Source: Candidatus Yanofskybacteria bacterium RIFCSPHIGHO2_02_FULL_50_12
Lineage (GTDB): Bacteria; Patescibacteriota; Minisyncoccia; 2-02-FULL-40-12; GWA2-44-9
NCBI GenBank assembly: GCA_001794525.1
Contig: MGJZ01000012.1
Span: forward strand, 15,897-21,087
Length of the DNA: 5,191 nucleotides
Direction: 5' to 3'
Below, in pieces: positions 1-3,761 of this stretch. Under the pieces are notes generated by a model, which ran no database searches, had not been told where the DNA came from, and saw only the letters and a program-made list of their open reading frames with translations. Each line of letters opens with the position of its first letter. The stretch's first letter is position 1. A program made the position numbers and the translations under genes.

Positions 1-23
1 AGTTTCAAAATTTTTAGCGGGAG

Positions 24-204
24 TCCTGCCCGTTTAATCAAATTGGATCACTAGTTTCCGATGACCGAAGCGGAGGCGAATGAATGCCGATACAACAAAA
101 TTGGGCCCGATGGTTTCGAGGGGGTGCCCGATTTTATTCGGCATTCTGAGCGGAGCGAGAATCATCGGTCTGAGTGATCCATCGGATTGGTTAAACGGGC
201 AGGA
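24..204. repeat. Nested imperfect palindrome (foldback element) just downstream of the PheRS gene
   Basis: Five complementary arm pairs share nearly the same centre, around base 113-116: 24-37 with 191-204 (14 bp perfect, TCCTGCCCGTTTAA), 44-52 with 173-181 (9 bp), 58-64 with 162-168 (7 bp), 82-90 with 138-146 (9 bp, GAATGCCGA) and 97-106 with 126-135 (10 bp with one G-U). Transcribed from either strand it would fold into one long interrupted hairpin. The outer arm ends 5 nt past the PheRS stop codon, so that transcript runs straight into it. No U-run follows the outer arm, so it is not a textbook intrinsic terminator; it could be a 3' stabilising or processing structure, or a MITE-like element. 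AGCGGAG occurs in direct orientation in both arms (69-75, 149-155), where the arms do not pair. The pairing is read directly; the role is unknown. Confidence 0.75.
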
Positions 205-209
205 TGGAG

Positions 210-1349
210 CTATCTGACTTCGGCGGAGAATTGCTTTTTAGTCTCGTCGTAGATCCGTTGTTGGATTGGGTCGATTTCTTCAGTCGTAAGGGTGCGTTCG
301 TTAGACCGATACACAATGCGATAGGTGTAGCTGACTTTGTCCGGACCGAATTTGTCGGCGTTCTCATACTTATCGAGTAATTGTACCTCCTCCACGAGAT
401 CACCGCCGATGTCGCGGATTAGATCGAAATAGTTATTCGGAATAAAGCTCTTGCCGACGACAAACGAGATATCGCGCGTGATCGGCGGGAACTTGGAAAC
501 TTCCTTGAATTTATTACCAAGCACAAGCTGCTTTTTGACTCGTTCGTCGTTGGACCATAGCAATCGAATATCCGGCAAATCCATGCTGATTATCGCTAGG
601 CGTTCAAGACCGAAGCCGAAAGCCCAGCCGTTCCATTTCGAAGAATCAACACCATGATTGTCGAGCACTTTCCCTTTCACCACGCCCGCACCAAGAACCT
701 CAACCCACTTACCATCCCCTTTGTCAATTTCCATCTCCAAGCTTGGATCAGTGTACGGGAATTTGTCTTCGTTAAATTTATACTTCACACCTGATCCGAA
801 TACAGCGACAGCAATGTCAGATAATACTTTTTGCAAATCCTCGATAGTGATGATTTTCCGATCTTTGGGAATCAGATACCAGCCGTCCATCTGATGGAAA
901 ACATTCATGTGATGGCGATCGATTTCGTCTTTACGGTAGACTTTACCATGACAGAGTGAACCAACCGGATCTCCTTTTTCCATTTTATTTTTTACTTCTT
1001 GGTCCTTGAGGTAGTAATTCCACATCACCGTCGTGTGAGTACGGAGAATATTATTTTCATCAACGTAATATGTATCGGATTTAGAACGTGCTGGATGATC
1101 TTGCGGGAAATCAAACAAATCAAAGCTCACATCCGCGGGCACGATTTCCGGCACTTGGATCACATCGAAATCCTTAAATCCTGGCGCGGCTATAATTCTT
1201 TGAGCCAACTCATTGATCGGACTCCCCGAGATACGAGATAAGTCAGGCATATTCAAAAAGCGCTTCATGCGCTCGGATTCCGGATCGCGACGCGTTTCTA
1301 ACTCCTCTCGCAGTTTTTTCTCTTCGGCTAGATCGATATTAATATTCAT
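210..1349 (-). CDS. pheS: Phenylalanine--tRNA ligase, single-chain (mitochondrial-like) architecture
   Basis: This enzyme charges tRNA-Phe with phenylalanine in the cytoplasm. The 379-residue protein has a class II catalytic core followed by an FDX-ACB domain. Motif 1 is near DFPQDHPAR (80-88), then LRTHTT (102-107). Motif 2 lies around GKVYRKDEIDRHH with FHQMDGW (135-157). The phenylalanine-pocket segments are DPSLEMEI (201-208) and WVEVLGAGVV (215-224). Motif 3 is GWAFGFGLERLA (241-252), followed by DLPDIRLLWSNDER. The C-terminal ~95 residues (from about 285, KFPPITRDISFVV to YRSNERTLTTEEI) are an FDX-ACB domain, which in normal bacterial heterotetramers sits on the beta subunit. This fused layout matches monomeric mitochondrial PheRS; no B3/4 editing domain is present. 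The start is an ATG overlapping the upstream gene's TGA by 4 bp, and I see no good Shine-Dalgarno, so translational coupling is likely. The gene symbol is by family; a separate pheT elsewhere cannot be excluded. Confidence 0.93.
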   Translation of the reverse strand: MNINIDLAEEKKLREELETRRDPESERMKRFLNMPDLSRISGSPINELAQRIIAAPGFKDFDVIQVPEIVPADVSFDLFDFPQDHPARSKSDTYYVDENNILRTHTTVMWNYYLKDQEVKNKMEKGDPVGSLCHGKVYRKDEIDRHHMNVFHQMDGWYLIPKDRKIITIEDLQKVLSDIAVAVFGSGVKYKFNEDKFPYTDPSLEMEIDKGDGKWVEVLGAGVVKGKVLDNHGVDSSKWNGWAFGFGLERLAIISMDLPDIRLLWSNDERVKKQLVLGNKFKEVSKFPPITRDISFVVGKSFIPNNYFDLIRDIGGDLVEEVQLLDKYENADKFGPDKVSYTYRIVYRSNERTLTTEEIDPIQQRIYDETKKQFSAEVR

Positions 1350-1540
1350 TGCTTTCGTATTTGTTTAATCCCTAAGATAATGACTACCACAACGCTCGCA
1401 CCAAGCAATCCTAGCATCGCGACGAATAATCCCTTTATATTCCAGGGGGACTGATATGGATCAAAAGAGTTTGCCAGGAACGCCAAGCCTATAAGAGCAA
1501 GTATCCCAACTCCGGCCATAGTCGCCAAGGACAACTTCAT
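1346..1540 (-). CDS. Small two-helix membrane protein of unknown function
   Basis: I do not recognise this 64-residue protein. It has two hydrophobic segments, about residues 4-23 and 37-58, joined by a short polar loop (24-36, containing FDPYQSPW). The basic tail KQIRKQ suggests an N-in/C-in hairpin in the cytoplasmic membrane. Its stop codon overlaps the PheRS start in an ATGA junction, the usual sign of a cotranscribed, translationally coupled pair, and it is the first gene after a plausible promoter (1549-1577). No Shine-Dalgarno precedes the ATG. The -10 box ends 8 nt before it, so the message would be nearly leaderless. A functional link to PheRS is not implied; small membrane ORFs often ride along in housekeeping operons. 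That it is real is supported by the hydrophobic pattern, the overlap and the promoter placement. Confidence 0.7.
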   Translation of the reverse strand: MKLSLATMAGVGILALIGLAFLANSFDPYQSPWNIKGLFVAMLGLLGASVVVVIILGIKQIRKQ

Positions 1541-1543
1541 TGC

Positions 1544-1572
1544 TTTTCAGAATAACAATTCTGTGCTATTAT
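1544..1572 (+). promoter_or_regulatory. Candidate sigma70 promoter for the tRNA-Asp gene
   Basis: TTTTCA (1544-1549, 4 of 6 matches to the -35 consensus), a 17-bp spacer, then TATTAT (1567-1572, 5 of 6 matches to the -10 consensus). Transcription would start about 7 bases after the -10, close to the mature tRNA 5' end at 1586, leaving a very short 5' leader for RNase P. It overlaps the minus-strand promoter at 1549-1577, so the two units may compete for polymerase. Confidence 0.5.
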
Positions 1573-1577
1573 TTCAA
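1549..1577 (-). promoter_or_regulatory. Candidate sigma70 promoter for the small membrane protein-PheRS operon
   Basis: Read on the minus strand: TTGAAA (1572-1577), a 17-bp spacer, then TATTCT (1549-1554), 4 of 6 matches to the -10 consensus. The -10 ends 8 nt before the ATG at 1540, so transcription would begin a few bases before the start codon and give a leaderless or near-leaderless mRNA. This fits the lack of a Shine-Dalgarno. It interleaves with the oppositely directed tRNA promoter. Confidence 0.5.
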
Positions 1578-1585
1578 TTAAATTT

Positions 1586-1862
1586 GGGGGCGTAGCTCAA
1601 TTGGTTAGAGCGCTTCCCTGTAGAAATGCAGCCCCGCAGAGAAATCTCCGGGTGAATAATTCCGGGATAACGGTGAAGGCTAACTCCTAATTTAGGACAT
1701 GCGAACACCGTGGGAACCCTTCTTTTGAAGGGGCACCGTAGAGACTAGATACCGGAGCGCCTACATTCTTAATGGATACGGCGAAGATATAGTCCATGCC
1801 GATATGAAAATATTGGATTACATGCACGGAAGAGGTTGCGGGTTCGAGTCCCGTCGTCCCCG
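1586..1862 (+). tRNA. tRNA-Asp (anticodon GUC), interrupted by a group I intron
   Basis: The 5' exon is 1586-1621 and the 3' exon 1825-1862; spliced, they give 74 nt up to the discriminator base. The acceptor stem GGGGGCG (1586-1592) pairs with CGTCCCC (1855-1861) through one G-U. The D stem is GCTC/GAGC (1595-1598/1608-1611), the anticodon stem CTTCC/GGAAG (1613-1617/1828-1832), the variable loop AGGTT, and the T stem GCGGG/CCCGT around the loop TTCGAGT (1843-1849). The spliced anticodon loop is CUGUCAC: G34 (1620), U35 (1621) and C36 (1825) spell GUC. G10, C38 and discriminator G73 (1862) fit known tRNA-Asp identity elements. CCA is not encoded (CCC follows G73), so the CCA-adding enzyme must finish the end. 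Read unspliced, the loop would look like a GUA (Tyr) anticodon; that reading breaks the anticodon stem and is wrong. Confidence 0.95.
1622..1824 (+). ncRNA. Group I self-splicing intron in the tRNA-Asp anticodon loop (203 nt, no ORF)
   Basis: A full group I fold is readable. P1 is exon CUGU (1618-1621) with GCAG (1628-1631), with the required U-G pair at the 5' splice site, an extra A-U pair and a GAAA loop (1623-1626). P2 is 1633-1640/1645-1652 with a GAAA loop. P3 is TTCCGG (1660-1665)/CCGGAG (1752-1757). P4 is ACGGTG (1670-1675)/CACCGT (1706-1711). P5 includes TCCTA/TAGGA (1685-1689/1693-1697). P6 carries CCCTTC-TTTT-GAAGGG (1717-1732). P8 is CGCC/GGCG (1758-1761/1780-1783). P7 is GACTA (1743-1747)/TAGTC (1790-1794), inside the conserved strings GTAGAGACTAGA and AAGATATAGTCC. 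P9 is 1799-1805/1810-1816 with a GAAA loop. The intron ends in G1824. Size and core resemble the small Azoarcus tRNA-Ile intron (IC3-like); that comparison is from memory. CTAA (1680-1683) opposite CATG (1698-1701) in P5 resembles a GAAA-receptor for the P9 loop. No endonuclease is encoded. Confidence 0.93.
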
Positions 1863-1867
1863 CCCCA

Positions 1868-1904
1868 AATCAAAACCCCTGAGATAAGCTCAGGGGTTTT
1901 GATT
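1868..1904. terminator. Bidirectional intrinsic terminator between convergent units
   Basis: A perfect 16-bp inverted repeat, 1868-1883 with 1889-1904, encloses a 5-nt loop (ATAAG). The GC-rich core CCCCTGAG/CTCAGGGG is flanked by AAAA on one side and TTTT on the other, so a U-run follows the stem in both directions. It starts 6 nt after the tRNA discriminator base and abuts the stop codon of the minus-strand serine hydrolase gene, ending both units. Confidence 0.92.
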
Positions 1905-2906
1905 CTAATCACTGTCTTCTCTGAAGTAATCATAGGTTATCCGAGAAACAGAGCCTATAAAATTCTGGAGATCTTCCCAGTTTTCTCCTTTAGTCATAAC
2001 GCATATAAGATATGGATGACCGGGCAAATATACAATTCCGCAGTCATGAAGCTCAACGCTGTCTGAATTCTTGACATTCTTTTCTCCGAACTTATGGGCT
2101 ACTTTTACATCTGCCGGGATACCGCTCACGATTCCTTTTTTATAATCAACCTTAGATAAAAGCTCAAGCGAACTATTGGAAAGGCCTCGGGCTAGATAGG
2201 ATGAATTGTATAAGACTCTGAAGAAAAGACTAAAGGCTTTTGAGGTCATATAATCTTCGACTGCCTGCACTTCTTTCGGGGGCAGAGTTATGCCTAGATC
2301 CTTGAATACCTCCTCGACATATTTGCCGTCCACTGAATCAAAAAGCGGTTCTATCGCATTATTATCCGAATAAACTATAAGATTGTAAATGAGTTCCGTG
2401 ACAGTGTACGTCCGTCCTTTTAAAAGAGGTTTGGCCGGCTTTTCGTGCTGCTTCAGATTTTCGTCCTCTGTTTGATTGAAGACTACTTTCCTTTCCAGGA
2501 TGTCGGGATATGATTCTGCATATTTCAAGAAGGCAATCATAAAAGGCACCTTCATCAGACTGGCTGGTGAAAATTCCATATCCTCGTTCACCTGGGCCCA
2601 TCGACTATTAGTCAGATCTCGAGCGTATATCGAAGCTCTTTCCAACTTGCCTTCCTTTTTGGTTGAAGCCTCTAATCTGCCCAGAGCCTGGCTCAAATCC
2701 CTTATCTCTTTAAAGTCCAGCTTCTCTGAAAGTTCACAAGCCAGGAGAGGATTGATAAACTCATAATTATGGTGAACCTCTCTTAAGGGATTGGACCTAA
2801 CAATATTTATATTTTTAAAATCATCGATATAGGTTTTTGCCCCAAGTCCTAAACCAACACCTATCAATATTGAAAAAATGATGTAAATTAGCGTTTTATC
2901 CTTCAT
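1905..2906 (-). CDS. Membrane-anchored class A beta-lactamase-like serine hydrolase
   Basis: The 333-residue protein starts with a short polar N-terminus and a hydrophobic segment (about residues 6-23), read as a signal anchor, so the domain should face outside. The penicillin-binding serine hydrolase motifs occur in order: SxxK as SLMK (116-119, nucleophile S116), SDN (180-182) and a KTG-like triad as KFG (272-274), the last in VAHKFG followed by HDCGIVY (287-293). The family acts on peptidoglycan peptides or beta-lactams by acyl-serine chemistry. The KTG threonine is replaced by Phe and I see no clear omega-loop glutamate for deacylation, so resistance is less likely than a transpeptidase/carboxypeptidase or other envelope role. 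An AGGGA Shine-Dalgarno (2912-2916) lies 5 nt before the ATG. The upstream cysteine hydrolase gene ends 2 nt before this start, so the two are cotranscribed. Substrate unknown. Confidence 0.85.
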   Translation of the reverse strand: MKDKTLIYIIFSILIGVGLGLGAKTYIDDFKNINIVRSNPLREVHHNYEFINPLLACELSEKLDFKEIRDLSQALGRLEASTKKEGKLERASIYARDLTNSRWAQVNEDMEFSPASLMKVPFMIAFLKYAESYPDILERKVVFNQTEDENLKQHEKPAKPLLKGRTYTVTELIYNLIVYSDNNAIEPLFDSVDGKYVEEVFKDLGITLPPKEVQAVEDYMTSKAFSLFFRVLYNSSYLARGLSNSSLELLSKVDYKKGIVSGIPADVKVAHKFGEKNVKNSDSVELHDCGIVYLPGHPYLICVMTKGENWEDLQNFIGSVSRITYDYFREDSD

Positions 2907-2908
2907 GA

Positions 2909-3433
2909 TTATCCCTGATCTAAGTCGGGATGCCAGAGAATTTTATCTATCTTGCGAATGGGTGTGCCTTCTGGATTCTCGCCATAAGTAATATGATGTT
3001 TTGAAGGAAATCCTGTGCCTTTAGAACTATTGCTGATGGCTTCTGTTTCCGAAATGCAAAAACCGATATGCTCCAACGGGACTTGCTCACCGTTAAACAT
3101 TCCCCCCTCTCTTCGCTCCCAAATAACAACCGCGCCCGGCTTTATTTTTTCGATCGGCCGCCAACCGCTCGCGATCAGATCTTTTTCGGTGGCATAAACG
3201 GTCGCGTGAGGTTTGTTGATCAGTTCGAGAGTCAAAAGAATCCAAGAAACGAAGACTGCGCAGGAGTTAGAGCCATCCTGGAGTATGTCAATCTCCTTGC
3301 CATCTTCGTCGGCAAATAAGTTCCGAAAAATATAATTGTCTCCTTTTACAGCATTCTCAAGAATCGCCAAAAGCGACTTGAGTTTCTTAATCCTGATCTT
3401 GTGGACCGGCAAAGGATGAGTTTCAGTATCCAT
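2909..3433 (-). CDS. CHAP/NlpC-P60-like cysteine hydrolase (putative peptidoglycan amidase/peptidase)
   Basis: The 174-residue protein shows the layout of a small papain-fold hydrolase: SNSCAVFVSW (55-64) with likely nucleophile C58, the beta-strand signature IKPGAVVIWE (97-106) seen in NlpC/P60 and CHAP domains, and LEHIGFCISE (120-129) with likely catalytic H122. HH (146-147) is another possible site. Such enzymes cleave peptide or amide bonds in peptidoglycan. No signal peptide is visible, so export is not explained; an intracellular target or a non-peptidoglycan substrate is possible. I chose the ATG at 3433. A TTG in frame at 3454 would add seven residues, but it lies between the -35 and -10 boxes of the promoter, upstream of the expected transcription start. 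It is the first gene of an operon with the serine hydrolase (2-nt gap). The family call is by motif only. Confidence 0.72.
   Translation of the reverse strand: MDTETHPLPVHKIRIKKLKSLLAILENAVKGDNYIFRNLFADEDGKEIDILQDGSNSCAVFVSWILLTLELINKPHATVYATEKDLIASGWRPIEKIKPGAVVIWERREGGMFNGEQVPLEHIGFCISETEAISNSSKGTGFPSKHHITYGENPEGTPIRKIDKILWHPDLDQG
2912..2916 (-). promoter_or_regulatory. Ribosome binding site of the serine hydrolase gene
   Basis: On the minus strand AGGGA lies 5 nt upstream of the ATG at 2906, inside the last codons of the preceding gene. It is the only clear Shine-Dalgarno in the window. It serves an internal operon gene, whereas the operon-leading genes appear leaderless. Confidence 0.55.
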
Positions 3434-3442
3434 AACTGCAAA

Positions 3443-3471
3443 ATAATACCGCAAAAGCCATATCCGGTCAA
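3443..3471 (-). promoter_or_regulatory. Strong sigma70-type promoter for the cysteine/serine hydrolase operon
   Basis: On the minus strand: TTGACC (3466-3471, 5 of 6 matches), exactly 17 bp of spacer, then TATTAT (3443-3448, 5 of 6 matches). The -10 ends 9 nt before the ATG at 3433, so the mRNA would have almost no 5' leader; no Shine-Dalgarno is seen. The position fixes the start codon of the downstream gene. Confidence 0.7.
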
Positions 3472-3480
3472 AACCGCTCC

Positions 3481-3575
3481 GCCATCCCGCATCATCGGGT
3501 GCGCATAAAAATTCTACTGAATTTTTTGCTCCTACTCGCGCCGTCGCGCTGCGAAGCCCCTCTGATGCGGGAGGC
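3481..3575. repeat. Intergenic foldback upstream of the hydrolase operon
   Basis: TCCCGCATCA (3485-3494) is perfectly complementary to TGATGCGGGA (3563-3572). GCC (3481-3483) pairs with GGC (3573-3575) after a one-base bulge. Inside lies an 8-bp AT-rich hairpin, AAAAATTC (3507-3514) with GAATTTTT (3519-3526), loop TACT. It starts 10 nt upstream of the -35 box of the hydrolase operon. It could be a cruciform or an operator-like site, or the remains of a repeat element. No coding signal is seen here. Confidence 0.45.
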
Positions 3576-3593
3576 TGCGCTGGAGATGAACGA

Positions 3594-3755
3594 GGCTACG
3601 CATATTTGAGACAATTGAGATAGTAGATCGAGTTGGCTGATATAATGTTAGCCGACAGGCTAAATCAGCCAGCGAGAGCTATGCGAATTTAGCTGAGGTC
3701 TCATAACTCTCGGAGGAGTTATGAGACCGGAGGCGTGTCTCAAATATGCGCAGCC
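3594..3755. repeat. Foldback element with 20-bp terminal inverted repeats and two internal hairpins
   Basis: The arms 3594-3613 and 3736-3755 are inverted repeats matching at 19 of 20 positions, with an uninterrupted 15 bp (3599-3613/3736-3750). Inside are two hairpins. One is GGCTGAT/ATCAGCC (3635-3641/3664-3670), continuing after a bulge as TTAGCC-GACA-GGCTAA (3648-3663). The other is a perfect 13-bp stem, GGTCTCATAACTC (3697-3709) with 3716-3728, loop of 6. The right end lies 6 bp from the stop of the PKD-protein gene. No flanking target-site duplication is evident and no ORF lies within. It may be a MITE or REP-like element, a structured 3' UTR, or a small RNA. A TATAAT at 3641-3646 lacks a well-spaced -35. 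The rest of 3434-3761 shows no gene. Confidence 0.7.
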
Positions 3756-3761
3756 GAGTGG

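Noticed and set aside
1586..1640. tRNA-Tyr reading, because CTGTA in the 5' exon looks like a GUA anticodon loop
   Set aside because: The 3' anticodon strand GGAAG is over 200 nt away. Only joining 1621 to 1825 restores a 7-nt loop, giving GUC with Asp identity bases G73, C38 and G10.
1646..1651. CTCCGG as the 5' strand of intron helix P3
   Set aside because: It is perfectly complementary to 1752-1757 but is better used in P2 (CCCG..CGGG with a GAAA loop). TTCCGG at 1660-1665 pairs with the same strand and leaves a normal 4-nt J3/4.
1836..2066. Plus-strand open frame starting in the tRNA 3' exon
   Set aside because: It begins inside the tRNA T-arm, runs through the terminator and is antisense to the serine hydrolase gene; the protein has no recognisable pattern.
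3434..3454. TTG start at 3454 for the cysteine hydrolase, adding seven residues
   Set aside because: The TTG lies between the -35 and -10 boxes of a strong promoter, upstream of the expected transcription start, and has no Shine-Dalgarno.
3615..3646. Plus-strand promoter TTGAGA...TATAAT within the foldback element
   Set aside because: The spacer is 20 bp, too long for a standard sigma70 promoter, and the TATAAT is half buried in a hairpin; no gene follows on that strand.
3594..3755. CRISPR array or insertion sequence
   Set aside because: There are no regularly spaced direct repeats and no transposase reading frame; the only repeats are inverted.
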